A DNA stretch of 64,000 nucleotides from Siderastrea radians (taxonomy: Eukaryota; Cnidaria; Anthozoa; Scleractinia; Rhizangiidae), in contig CAXHKT010000183.1 in assembly GCA_964017195.1 (NCBI GenBank), positions 62,001-126,000 of the forward strand, given 5' to 3'. Under the pieces are notes generated by a model, which saw nothing but the letters and a program-made list of their open reading frames with translations, had not been told where the DNA came from and searched no databases. Positions within the stretch are counted from its first letter, which is position 1, and each line of letters starts with the position of its first letter. The translations under genes and the position numbers were made by a program. Shown here piece by piece: positions 23,506 through 36,553 of the stretch.

Positions 23506-24483
23506 AAACTTTTTTTTCTGATAGCCCCGAGGGATTTGCATTATTATTGGGCCAGTGCGCAGCCTTGCGCAGCCTTGCGCATTTAACAACACCTTTTTTA
23601 GCCTCTGGGAAGGCCAAAAAGGGGGTTTTTTCCCTAAGGATCGCACATATCGCGCTTTTCTACACAATAAACTTTTTTTTCTGATAGCCCCAAGGGATTT
23701 GCGTTATTATTAGGCCAGTGCGCAGCCTTGCGCAGCCTTGCGCAGTCAACAACACCTTTTTTAGCCTCTGGGAAGGCCAAAAATGGGGTTTTTTCCCTAA
23801 GGATCGCACATATCGCGCTTTTCTACACAATAAACGTTTTTTTCTAATAGCCCCGAGGGATTTGCGTTATTATTAGGCCAGTGCGCAGCCTTGCGCAGCC
23901 TTGCGCAGCCTTGCGCAGTCAACAACACCTTTTTTAGCGTCTGGGAAGGCCAAAAATGGGGTTTTTTCCCTAAGGATCGCACATATCGCGCTTTTCTACA
24001 CAATAAACTTTTTTTTCTGATAGCCCCGAGGGATTTGCATTATTATTAGGCCAGTGCGCAGCCTTGCGCAGCCTTGCGCAGTCAACAACACCTTTTCTAG
24101 CCTCTGGGAAGGCCAAAAATGGGGTTTTTTCCCTAAGGATCGCACATATTGCGCTTTTCTACACAATAAACTTTTTTTTCTGATAGCCCCGAGGGATTTG
24201 CGTTATTATTAGGCCAGTGCGCAGCCTTGCGCAGCCTTGCTCATTCAACAACACCTTTTTTAGCCTCTGGGAAGGCCAAAAATGCGGTTTTTTCCCTAAG
24301 GATCGCACATATCGCGCTTTTCTACACAATAAACTTTTTTTTCTGATAGCCCCGAGGGATTTGCATTATTATTAGGCCAGTGCGCAGCCTTGCGCAGCCT
24401 TGCGCAGTCAACAACACCTTTTTTAGCCTCTGGGAAGGCCAAAAATGGGGTTTTTTCCCTAAGGATCGCACATATCGCGCTTT

Positions 24484-27400
24484 TCTACACAATAAACTTT
24501 TTTTTCTGATAGCCCCGAGGGATTTGCATTATTATTAGGCCAGTGCGCAGCCTTGCGCAGCCTTGCGCAGTCAACAACACCTTTTTTAGCCTCTGGGAAG
24601 GCCAAAAATGGGGTTTTTTCCCTAAGGATCGCACATATCGCGCTTTTCTACACAATAAACTTTTTTTTCTGATAGCCCCGAGGGATTTGCGTTATTATTA
24701 GGCCAGTGCACAGCCTGGCGCAGCCTTGCGCAGTCAACAACACCTTTTTTAGCCTCTGGGAAGGCCAAAAATGGGGTTTTTTCCCTAAGGATCGCACATA
24801 TCGCGCTTTTCTAAACAATAAACTTTTTTTTCTGATAGCCCCGAAGGATTTGCGTTATTATTAGGCCAGTGCGCAGCCTTGCGAAGCTTTGCTCAGTCAA
24901 CAACACTTTTTTTAGCCTCTGGGAAGGCCAAAAATGGGGTTTTTTCCCTAAGGATCGCACATATCGCGCTTTTCTACACAATAAACTTTTTTTGCTGATA
25001 GCCCCGAGGGATTTGCATTATTATTGGGCCAGTGCGTAGCCTTACGCAGTCAACAACACCTTTTTTAGACTCTGGGAAGGCCAAAAATGGGGTTTTTACC
25101 CTAAGGATCGCACATATCGCGCTTTTCTACAAAATAATTTTTTTTTTCTGATAGGCCCGAGGGATTTGCATTATTATTGGGCCAGTGCGCAGCCTTGCGC
25201 AGCCTTGCGCAGTCAACAACACCTTTTTTAGCCTCTGGGAAGGCCAAAAATGGAGTTTTTTCCCTAAGGATCGCACATATCGCGCCTTCCTTGTGCTTTT
25301 GCACAAAAGGAATTTTTTCGGATGGTCCCAGAGGGATTGAATGCATTTGGGTCCTTTGTGCATGCAGCTGAGAGCGCCAATTAGCTTTTTTCTGCTTTTG
25401 GGGGCTAATTCAAGCCCTGAAAAAGTGCAGCACTTTTTAGTATCGCCAAATTCGATAAAAATAGTGCCAAATGGAATGTTTTTTGGTGCCGCAACGGGAT
25501 CTGGGGTGCTTTTGTGCTGGGGCCGTTCCACCAAAACCAGCACTTTTTTAAGGGACCCACCCCACCCCTCTCAAAACTGAAATTCCCCCCTTATCGACAA
25601 AATCGCAGACTTTCTACACAATAAACTTTTTTTTCTGATAGCCCCGAGGGATTTGCATTATTATTGGGCCAGTGCGCAGCCTTGCCCAGCCTTGCGCATT
25701 TAACAACACCTTTTTTAGCCTCTGGGAAGGCCAAAAAGGGGGTTTTTTCCCTAAGGATCGCACATATCGCGCTTTTCTACACAATAAACGTTTTTTCTGA
25801 TAGCACCGAGGCATTTGCGTTATTATTAGGCCAGTCCGCAGCCTTGTGCAGCCTTGCTCAGTCAACAACACCTCTTTTGGCCTCTGGGAAGGCCAAAAAT
25901 GGGGTTTTTTCCCTAAGGATGGCACATATCGCGCTTTTCTACACAATAAACTTTTTTTTCTGATAGCCCCGAGGGATTTGCGTTATTATTAGGCCAGTGC
26001 GCAGCCTTGCGCAGTGAACAACACCTTTTTAAGCTTCTGGGAAGGCCAAAAATGGGGTTTTTTCCCTAAGGATCGCACATATCGCGCTTTTCTACACAAT
26101 AAACGTTTTTTTCTGATAGCCCCGAGGGATTTGCGTTATTATTAGGCCAGTGCGCAGCCTTGCGCAGCCTTGCGCAGCCTTGCGCAGCCTTGCGCAGCCT
26201 TGCGCAGCCTTGCGCAGCCTTGCGCAGCCTTGCGCAGCCTTGCGCAGCCTTGCGCAGCCTTGCGCAGTCAACAACACCTTTTCTAGCCTCTGGGAAGGCC
26301 AAAAATGGGTTTTTTTCCCTAAGGATCGCACATATCGCGCTTTTCTACACAATAAACTTTTTTTTCTGATAGCCCCGAGGGATTTGCATTATTATTAGGC
26401 CAGTGCGCAGCCTTGCGCAGCCTTGCGCAGTCAACAACACCTTTTTTAGCCTCTGGGAAGGCCAAAAATGGGGTTTTTTCCCTAAGGATCGCACATATCG
26501 CGCTTTTCTACACAATAAACTTTTTTTTCTGATAGCCCCGAGGGATTTGCGTTATTATTAGGCCAGTGCGCAGCCTTGCGCAGCCTTGCTCAGTCAACAA
26601 CACCTTTTTTAGCCTGTGGGAAGGCCAAAAATGGGGTTTTTCCCTAAGGATCGCACATATCGCGCTTTTCTACACAATAAACTTTTTTTTTCTGATAGCC
26701 CCGAGGGATTTGCGTTATTATTAGGCCAGTGCGCAGCCTTGCGCAGCCTTGCGCAGTCAACAACACCTTTTTTAGCCTCTGGGAAGGCCAAAAATGGAGT
26801 TTTTTCCCTAAGGATCGCACATATCGCGCCTTCTTTGTGCTTTGCAAAAAAGGAATTTTTTTCGGATGGTCCCAGAGGGATTGAATGCATTTGGGACCTT
26901 TGTGCATGCAGCTGAGAGCGCCAATTAGCTTTTTTCTGCTTTTGGGGGCTAATTCAAGCCCTGAAAAAGTGCAGCACTTTTTAGTATCGCCAAATTCGAT
27001 AAAAATAGTGCCAAATGGAATGTTTTTTGGTGCCGCAACGTGATCTGTGGTGCTTTTGTGCTGGGGCCGTTGCACCAAAACCAGCACTTTTTTGAGGGAC
27101 CCACCCCACCCCTCTCAAAACTGAAATTCCCACCTTATCGACAAAATCGCAGACTTTCTACACCATAAACTTTTTTTTCTGATAGCCCCGAGGGATTTGC
27201 ATTATTATTGGGCCAGTGCGCAGCCTTGCGCAGCCTTGCGCAGCCTTGCGCAGCCTTGCGCAGTTAACAACACCTTTTTTAGCCTCTGGGAAGGCCAAAA
27301 ATGGGGTTTTTTCCCTAAGGATCGCACATATCGAGCTTTTCTACACAATAAATTTTTTTTTTCTGATAGCCCCGAGGGATTTGCGTTATTATTAGGCCAG

Positions 27401-30400
27401 TGCGCAGACTTGCGCAGCCTTGCTCAGTCAACAACACCTTTTTTAGCCTCTGGGAAGGCCAAAAATGGGGTTTTTTCCCTAAGGATTGCACATATCGCGC
27501 TTTTCTACACAATAAACTTTTTTTTCTGATAGCCCCGAGGGATTTGCATTATTATTAGGCCAGTGCGCAGCCTTGCGCAGCCTTGCGCAGTCAACAACAC
27601 CTTTTTTAGCCTCTGGGAAGGCCAAAAATGGGGTTTTTTCCCTAAGGATCGCACATATCGCGCTTTTCTACACAATAAACTTTTTTTTCTGATAGCCCCG
27701 AGGGATTTGCATTATTATTAGGCCAGTGCGCAGCCTTGCGCTGCCTTGCTCAGTCAACAACACCTTTTTTAGCCTCTGGGAAGGCCAAAAATGGGGTTTT
27801 TTCCCTAAGGATCGCACATATCGCGCTTTTCTACACAATAAACTTTTTTTTCTGATAGCCCCGAGGGATTTGCATTATTATTAGGCCAGTGCGCAGCCTT
27901 GCGCAGTCTTGCTCAGTCAACAACACCTTTTTTAGCCTGTGGGAAGGCCAAAAATGGGGTTTTTCCCTAAGGATCGCACATATCGCGCTCTTCTACACAA
28001 TAAACTTTTTTTTCTGATAGCCCCGAGGGATTTGCGTTATTATTAGGCCAGTGCGCAGCCTTGCGCAGCCTTGCGCAGTCAACAAAACCTTTTTTAGCCT
28101 CTGGGAAGGCCAAAAATGGGGTTTTTTCCCTAAGGATGGCACATATCGCGCTTTTCTACACAATAAACTTTTTTTTCTGATAGCCCCGAGGGATTTGCGT
28201 TACTATTAGGCCAGTGCGCAGCCTTGCGCAGCCTTGCGCAGTCAACAACACCTTTTTTAGCCTCTGGGAAGGCCAAAAATGGGGTTTTTTCCCTAAGGAT
28301 CGCACATATCGCGCTTTTCTACACAATAAACGTTTTTTTCTGGTAGCCCGGAGAGATTTGCATTATTATTAGGCCAGTGCGCAGCCTTGCACAGCCTTGC
28401 GCAGTCAACAACACCTTTTTTAGCCTCTGGGAAGGCCAAAAATTGGGTTTTTTCCCTAAGGATCGCACATATCGCGCTTTTCTACACAATAAACTTTTTT
28501 TTTTGATAGCCCCGAGGGATTTGCATTATTTTTGGGCCAGTGCGCAGCCTTGCGCAGCCTTGCTCAGTCAACAACACCTTTTTTAGCCTCTGGGAAGGCC
28601 AAAAATGGGGTTTTTTCCCTAAGGATCGCACATATCGCGCTTTTCTACACAATAACCTTTGTTTTGCTGATAGCCCCGAGGGATTTTCATTATTATTAGG
28701 CCAGTGCACAGCCTTGCGCAGCCTTGCGCAGTCAACAACACCTTTCTTAGCCTCTGGGTTGGCCAAAAATTTGGTTTTTTCCCTAAGGATCGCACATATC
28801 GCGCCTTCTTTGTGCTTTTGCACAAAAGGAATTTTTTTCGGATGGTCCCAGAGGGATTGAATGCATTTGGGACCTTTGTGCATGCAGCCGAGAGCGCCAA
28901 TTAGCTTTTTTCTGCTTTGGGGGGCTAATTCAAGCCTTGAAAAAGTGCAGCACTTTTTAGTATCGCCAAATTCGATAAAAATAGTGCCAAATGGAATGTT
29001 TTTTGGTGCCGCAACGGGATCTGTGGTGCTTTTGTGCTGGGGCTGTTGCACCAAAACCAGCACTTTTTTGAGGGACCCACCCCACCCCTCTCAAAACTGA
29101 AATTCCCACCTTATCGACAAAATCGCAGACTTTCTACACAATAAACTTTTTTTTCTGATAGCCCCGAGGGATTTGCATTATTATTAGGCCAGTGCGCAGC
29201 CTTGCGCTGCCTTGCTCAGTCAACAACACCTTTTTTAGCCTCTGGGAAGGCCAAAAATGGGGTTTTTTCCCTAAGGATCGCACATATCGCGCTTTTCTAC
29301 ACAATAAACTTTTTTTTCTGATAGCCCCGAGGGATTTGCATTATTATTAGGCCAGTGCGCAGCCTTGCGCAGTCTTGCTCAGTCAACAACACCTTTTTTA
29401 GCCTGTGGGAAGGCCAAAAATGGGGTTTTTCCCTAAGGATCGCACATATCGCGCTCTTCTACACAATAAACTTTTTTTTCTGATAGCCCCGAGGGATTTG
29501 CGTTATTATTAGGCCAGTGCGCAGCCTTGCGCAGCCTTGCGCAGTCAACAACACCTTTTTTAGCCTCTGGGAAGGCCAAAAATGGGGTTTTTTCCCTAAG
29601 GATGGCACATATCGCGCTTTTCTACACAATAAACTTTTTTTTCTGATAGCCCCGAGGGATTTGCGTTACTATTAGGCCAGTGCGCAGCCTTGCGCAGCCT
29701 TGCGCAGTCAACAACACCTTTTTTAGCCTCTGGGAAGGCCAAAAATGGGGTTTTTTCCCTAAGGATCGCACATATCGCGCTTTTCTACACAATAAACGTT
29801 TTTTTCTGGTAGCCCGGAGAGATTTGCATTATTATTAGGCCAGTGCGCAGCCTTGCACAGCCTTGCGCAGTCAACAACACCTTTTTTAGCCTCTGGGAAG
29901 GCCAAAAATTGGGTTTTTTCCCTAAGGATCGCACATATCGCGCTTTTCTACACAATAAACTTTTTTTTTTGATAGCCCCGAGGGATTTGCATTATTATTG
30001 GGCCAGTGCGCAGCCTTGCGCAGCCTTGCTCAGTCAACAACACCTTTTTTAGCCTCTAGGAAGGCCAAAAATGTTGTTTTTTCCCTAAGGATCGCACATA
30101 TCGCGCTTTTCTACACAATAACCTTTGTTTTGCTGATAGCCCCGAGGGATTTTCATTATTATTAGGCCAGTGCACAGCCTTGCGCAGCCTTGCGCAGTCA
30201 ACAACACCTTTCTTAGCCTCTGGGTTGGCCAAAAATGGGGTTTTTTCCCTAAGGATCGCACATATCGCGCCTTCTTTGTGCTTTTGCACAAAAGGAATTT
30301 TTTTCGGATGGTCCCAGAGGGATTGAATGCATTTGGGACCTTTGTGCATGCAGCCGAGAGCGCCAATTAGCTTTTTTCTGCTTTGGGGGGCTAATTCAAG

Positions 30401-31390
30401 CCTTGAAAAAGTGCAGCACTTTTTAGTATCGCCAAATTCGATAAAAATAGTGCCAAATGGAATGTTTTTTGGTGCCGCAACGGGATCTGTGGTGCTTTTG
30501 TGCTGGGGCCGTTGCACCAAAACCAGCACTTTTTTGAGGGACCCACCCCACCCCTCTCAAAACTGAAATTCCCACCTTATCGACAAAATCGCAGACTTTC
30601 TACACAATAAACTTTTTTTTCTGATAGCCCCGAGGGATTTGCATTATTATTGGGCCAGTGCGCAGCCTTGCGCAGCCTTGCGCATTTAACAACACCTTTT
30701 TTAGCCTCTGGGAAGGCCAAAAAGGGGGTTTTTTCCCTAAGGATCGCACATATCGCGCTTTTCTACACAATAAACTTTTTTTTCTGATAGCCCCAAGGGA
30801 TTTGCGTTATTATTAGGCCAGTGCGCAGCCTTGCGCAGCCTTGCGCAGTCAACAACACCTTTTTTAGCCTCTGGGAAGGCCAAAAATGGGGTTTTTTCCC
30901 TAAGGATCGCACATATCGCGCTTTTCTACACAATAAACGTTTTTTTCTAATAGCCCCGAGGGATTTGCGTTATTATTAGGCCAGTGCGCAGCCTTGCGCA
31001 GCCTTGCGCAGCCTTGCGCAGTCAACAACACCTTTTTTAGCGTCTGGGAAGGCCAAAAATGGGGTTTTTTCCCTAAGGATCGCACATATCGCGCTTTTCT
31101 ACACAATAAACTTTTTTTTCTGATAGCCCCGAGGGATTTGCATTATTATTAGGCCAGTGCGCAGCCTTGCGCAGCCTTGCGCAGTCAACAACACCTTTTC
31201 TAGCCTCTGGGAAGGCCAAAAATGGGGTTTTTTCCCTAAGGATCGCACATATTGCGCTTTTCTACACAATAAACTTTTTTTTCTGATAGCCCCGAGGGAT
31301 TTGCGTTATTATTAGGCCAGTGCACAGCCTTGCGCAGCCTTGCTCATTCAACAACACCTTTTTTAGCCTCTGGGAAGGCCAAAAATGCGG
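24484..31390 (+). repeat. 7.1 kb duplication, copy 2
   Basis: Continuous copy of 17380-24483, without the gap. Differences from copy 1 include 11 decamers at 26152-26261, a T for G (ACGTGATCTG) near 27040 that puts a stop in the 79-codon B frame, and GGGGCTGTTG near 29040. Similarity drops back to ordinary monomer level near 31390. Confidence 0.85.
26152..26261 (+). repeat. Decamer run, 11 x GCGCAGCCTT
   Basis: The longest run in the window: 110 bp of exact repeats. Each junction recreates the palindrome TGCGCA at a 10 bp spacing. Confidence 0.97.
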
Positions 31391-34300
31391 TTTTTTCCCT
31401 AAGGATCGCACATATCGCGTTTTTCTACACAATAAACTTTTTTTTCTGATAGCCCCGAGGGATTTGCGTTATTATTAGGCCAGTGCGCAGCCTTGCGCAG
31501 CCTTGCTCAGTCAAGAACACCTTTTTTAGCCTCTGGGAAGGCCAAAAATGGGTTTTTTTCCCTAAGGATCGCACATATCGCGCTTTTCTACACAATAAAC
31601 TTTTTTTTCTGATAGCCCCGAGGGATTTGCATTATTATTAGGCCAGTGCGCAGCCTTGCGCAGCCTTGCGCAGTCAACAACACCTTTTTTAGCCTCTGGG
31701 AAGGCCAAAAATGGGGTTTTTTCCCTAAGGATCGCACATATCGCGCTTTTCTACACAATAAACTTTTTTTTCTGATAGCCCCGAGGGATTTGCGTTATTA
31801 TTAGGCCAGTGCGCAGCCTTGCGCAGCCTTGCTCAGTCAACAACACCTTTTTTAGCCTCTGGGAAGGCCAAAAATGGGGTTTTTCCCTAAGGATCGCACA
31901 TATCGCGCTTTTCTACACAATAAACTTTTTTTTTCTAAAAGCCCCGAGGGATTTGCGTTATTATTAGGCCAGTGCGCAGCCTTGCGCAGCCTTGCGCAGT
32001 CAACAACACCTTTTTTAGCCTCTGGGAAGGCCAAAAATGGAGTTTTTTCCCTAAGGATCGCACATATCGCGCCTTCTTTGTGCTTTGCAAAAAAGGAATT
32101 TTTTTCGGATGGTCCCAGAGGGATTGAATGCATTTGGGACCTTTTTGCATGCAGCTGAGAGCGCCAATTTGCTTTTTTCTGCTTTTGGGGGCTAATTCAA
32201 GCCCTGAAAAAGTGCAGCACTTTTTAGTATCGCCAAATTCGATAAAAATAGTGCCAAATGGAATGTTTTTTGGTGCCGCAACGGGATCTGTGGTGCTTTT
32301 GTGCTGGGGCCGTTGCACCAAAACCAGCACTTTTTTGAGGTACCCACCCCACCCCTCTCAAAACTGAAATTCCCACCTTATCGACAAAATCGCAGACTTT
32401 CTACACAATAAACTTTTTTTTCTGATAGCCCCGAGGGATTTGCATTATTATTGGGCCAGTGCGCAGCCTTGCGCAGACTTGCGCAGTTAACAACACCTTT
32501 TTTAGCCTCTGGGAAGGCCAAAAATGGGGTTTTTTCCCTAAGGATCGCACATATCGAGCTTTTCTACACAATAAACTTTTTTTTCTGATAGCCCCGAGGG
32601 ATTTGCGTTATTATTAGGCCAGTGCGCAGACTTGCGCAGCCTTGCTCAGTCAACAACACCTTTTTTAGCCTCTGGGAAGGCCAAAAATGGGGTTTTTTCC
32701 CTAAGGATTGCACTTATCGCGCTTTTCTACACAATAAACTTTTTTTTCTGATAGCCCCGAGGGATTTGCATTATTATTAGGCCAGTGCGCAGCCTTGCGC
32801 AGCCTTGCGCAGTCAACAACACCTTTTTTAGCCTCTGGGAAGGCCAAAAATGGGGTTTTTTCCCTAAGGATCGCACATATCGCGCTTTTCTACACAATAA
32901 ACTTTTTTTTCTGATAGCCCCGAGGGATTTGCATTATTATTAGGCCAGTGCGCAGCCTTGCGCTGCCTTGCTCAGTCAACAACACCTTTTTTAGCCTCTG
33001 GGAAGGCCAAAAATGGGGTTTTTTCCCTAAGGATCGCACATATCGCGCTTTTCTACACAATAAACTTTTTTTTCTGATAGCCCCGAGGGATTTGCATTAT
33101 TATTAGGCCAGTGCGCAGCCTTGCGCAGTCTTGCACAGTCAGCAACACCTTTTTTAGCCTGTGGGAAGGCCAAAAATGGGGTTTTTCCCTAAGGATCGCA
33201 CATATCGCGCTCTTCTACACAATAAACTTTTTTTTCTGATAGCCCCGAGGGATTTGCGTTATTATTAGGCCAGTGCGCAGCCTTGCGCAGCCTTGCGCAG
33301 TCAACAACACCTTTTTTAGCCTCTGGGAAGGCCAAAAATGGGGTTTTTTCCCTAAGGATCGCACATATCGCGCTTTTCTACACAATAAACTTTTTTTTCT
33401 GATAGCCCCGAGGGATTTGCATTATTATTAGGCCAGTGCGCAGCCTTGCGCAGCCTTGCGCAGCCTTGCTCAGTCAACAACACCTTTTTTAGCCTCTAGG
33501 AAGGCCAAAAATGGGCTTTTAACTAAGGATCGCACATATCGCGCTCTTCTACACAATAAACTTTTTTTTCTGATAGCCCCGAGGGATTTGCATTATTATT
33601 AGGCCAGTGCGCAGCCTTGCGCAGCCTTGCGCAGTCAACAACACCTTTTTTAGCCTCTGGGAAGGCCAAAAATGGGGTTTTTTCCCTAAGGATCGCACAT
33701 ATCGCGCTTTTCTACACAATAAACTTTTTTTTCTGATAGCCCCGAGGGATTTGCATTATTTTTAGCCAGTGCGCAGCCTTGCCCAGCCTTGCACAGTCAA
33801 CAACACCTTTTTTAGCCTCTGGGAAGGCTAAAAATGGAGTTTTTTCCCTAAGGATCGCACATATCGCGCCTTCTTTGTGCTTTTGCACAAAAGGAATTTT
33901 TTTCGGATGGTCCCAGAGGGATTGAATGCATTTGGGACCTTTGTGCATGCAGCTGAGAGCGCCAATTAGCTTTTTTCTGCTTTTGGGTTCTAATTCAAGC
34001 CCTGAAAAAGTGCAGCACTTTTTAGTATCGCCAAATTCGATAAAAATAGTGCCAAATGGAATGTTTTTTGGTGTCGCAACGGGATCTGGGGTGCTTTAGT
34101 GCTGGTGCCGTTGCACCAGAACCAGCACTTTTTTGAGGGACCCACCCCACCCCTCTCAAAACTGAAATTCCCACCTTATCGACAAAATCGCAGACTTTCT
34201 ACACAATAAACTTTTTTTCTGATAGCCCCGAGGGATTTGCGTTATTATTAGGCCAGTGCGCAGCCTTGCGCAGCCTTGCTCAGTCAACAACACCTTTTTT

Positions 34301-34589
34301 AGCCTCTGGGAAGGCCAAAAATGGGGTTTTTTCCCTAAGGATCGCACATATCGCGCTTTTCTACACAATAAACTTTTTTTTCTGATAGCCCCGAGGGATT
34401 TGCATTATTATTAGGCCAGTGCGCACCCTTGCGCAGCCTTGCGCACCCTTGCGTAGTCAACAACACCTTTTTTAGCCTCTGGGAAGCCCAAAAATGGGGT
34501 TTTTTCCCTAAGGATCGCACATATCGCGCTTTTCTACACAATAAACTTTTTTTTCTGATAGCCCCGAGGGATTTGCGTTATTATTAGGC

Positions 34590-36195
34590 CAGTGCGCGGC
34601 CTTGCGCAGCCTTCCTCAGTCAACAACACCTTTCTTAGCCTCTGGGAAGGCCAAAAATTGGGTTTTTTCCCTAAGGATCGCACATATCGCGCTTTTCTAC
34701 ACAATAACCTTTGTTTTGCTGATAGCCCCGAGGGATTTGCATTATTATTAGGCCAGTGCGCAGCCTTGCGCAGCCTTGCGCAGTCAACAACACCTTTTTT
34801 AGCCTCTGGGAAGGCCAAAAATGGGGATTTTTCCCTAAGGATCGCACATATCGCGCTTTTCTACACAATAAACTTTTTTTTCTGATAGCCCCGAGGGATT
34901 TGCGTTATTATTAGGCCAGTGTGCAGCCTTGCGCAGCCTTGCTCAGTCAACAACACCTTTTTTAGCCTCTGGGAAGGCCAAAAATGGGTTTTTTTCCCTA
35001 AGGATCGCACATATCGCGCTTTTCTACACAATAAACGTTTTTCTGATAGCCCCGAGGGATTTGCGTTATTATTAGGCCAGTGTGCAGCCTTGCGCAGCCT
35101 TGCTCAGTCAACAACACCTTTTTTAGCCTCTGGGAAGGCCAAAAATGGGTTTTTTTTCCTAAGGATCGCACATATCGCGCTTTTCTACACAATAAACGTT
35201 TTTTCTGGTAGCCCCGAGAGATTTGCATTATTATTAGGCCAGTGCGCAGCCTTGCGCAGCCTTGCGCAGTCAACAACACCTTTTTTAGCCTCTGGGAAGG
35301 CCAAAAATGGGGTTTTTTCCCTAAGGATCGCACATATCGCGCTTTTCTACACAATAAACTTTTTTTCTGATAGCCCCGAGGGATTTGCGTTGTTATTAGG
35401 CCAGTACGCAGCCTTGCTCACTCAACAACACCTTTTTTAGCCTCTGGGAAGGCCAAAAATGGGGTTTTTTCCCTAAGGATCGCACATATCGCGCTTTTCT
35501 ACACAATAACCTTTGTTTTGCTGATAGCCCCGAGGGATTTGCATTATTATTAGGCCAGTGCGCAGCCTTGCGCAGCCTTGCGCAGTCAACAACACCTTTT
35601 TTAGCCTCTGGGAAGGCCAAAAATGGGGATTTTTCCCTAAGGATCGCACATATCGCGCTTTTCTACACAATAAACTTTTTTTTCTGATAGCCCCGAGGGA
35701 TTTGCGTTATTATTAGGCCAGTGTGCAGCCTTGCGCAGCCTTGCTCAGTCAACAACACCTTTTTTAGCCTCTGGGAAGGCCAAAAATGGGTTTTTTTCCC
35801 TAAGGATCGCACATATCGCGCTTTTCTACACAATAAACGTTTTTCTGATAGCCCCGAGGGATTTGCGTTATTATTAGGCCAGTGTGCAGCCTTGCGCAGC
35901 CTTGCTCAGTCAACAACACCTTTTTTAGCCTCTGGGAAGGCCAAAAATGGGTTTTTTTTCCTAAGGATCGCACATATCGCGCTTTTCTACACAATAAACG
36001 TTTTTTCTGGTAGCCCCGAGAGATTTGCATTATTATTAGGCCAGTGCGCAGCCTTGCGCAGCCTTGCGCAGTCAACAACACCTTTTTTAGCCTCTGGGAA
36101 GGCCAAAAATGGGGTTTTTTCCCTAAGGATCGCACATATCGCGCTTTTCTACACAATAAACTTTTTTTCTGATAGCCCCGAGGATTTGCGTTGTT
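34590..36195 (+). repeat. 802 bp (five-monomer) tandem duplication
   Basis: Variants such as AACCTTTGTTTTGC, GGGGATTTTTCCC, CAGTGTGCAGCC, AAACGTTTTTCTG and CTGGTAGCCCCGAGAG recur in the same order at an offset of 802 bp (for example 34671 and 35473). Confidence 0.85.
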
Positions 36196-36553
36196 ATTAG
36201 GCCAGTACGCAGCCTTGCTCACTCAACAACACCTTTTTTAGCCTCTGGGAAGGCCAAAAATGGGGTTTTTTCCCTAAGGATCGCACATATCGCGCTTTTC
36301 TACACAATAAACTTTTTTTTTGATAGCCCCGAGGGATTTGCATTATTATTGGGCCAGTGCGCAGCCTTGCGCAGCCTTGCTCAGTCAACAACACCTTTTT
36401 TAGCCTCTGGGAAGGCCAAAAATGGGGTTTTTTCCCTAAGGATCGCACATATCGCGCTTTTCTACACAATACCCTTTGTTTTGCTGATAGCCCCGAGGGA
36501 TTTTCATTATTATTAGGCCAGTGCGCAGCCTTGCGCAGCCTTGCGCAGTCAAC

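Larger units (their letters stand above)
17380..24483 (+). repeat. 7.1 kb duplication, copy 1
   Basis: This block matches 24484-31390 at an offset of 7101-7104 bp. Shared private variants include CCTGGCGCAGCC (17610 / 24714), the T-to-C variant in CTTCCTTGTGC (near 18184 / 25288), GCGCTGCC (near 20637), GTAGCCCGGAGAG (near 21241) and CTGGGTTGG (near 21652). The copies differ in decamer number (7 against 11 at 19048 / 26152) and in a few bases. Copy 1 is interrupted by the N gap. Edges are approximate because flanking monomers are also similar. Confidence 0.85.
10738..36553 (+). repeat. Satellite domain 1, forward orientation, 13 B modules
   Basis: Most monomers carry GTCAACAAC, CCCTAAGG and TCTACAC variants. 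The long B module (about 325 bp, inserted between ATATCGCGC and TTTCTACAC) occurs at 11764-12089, 13400-13725, 15355-15679, 18182-18506, 19729-20053, 21702-22027, 23168-23493, 25286-25610, 26830-27154, 28805-29130, 30271-30596, 32073-32397 and 33870-34195. Large internal duplications (7.1 kb, 1466 bp, 802 bp, 652 bp) are listed separately. Confidence 0.93.
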
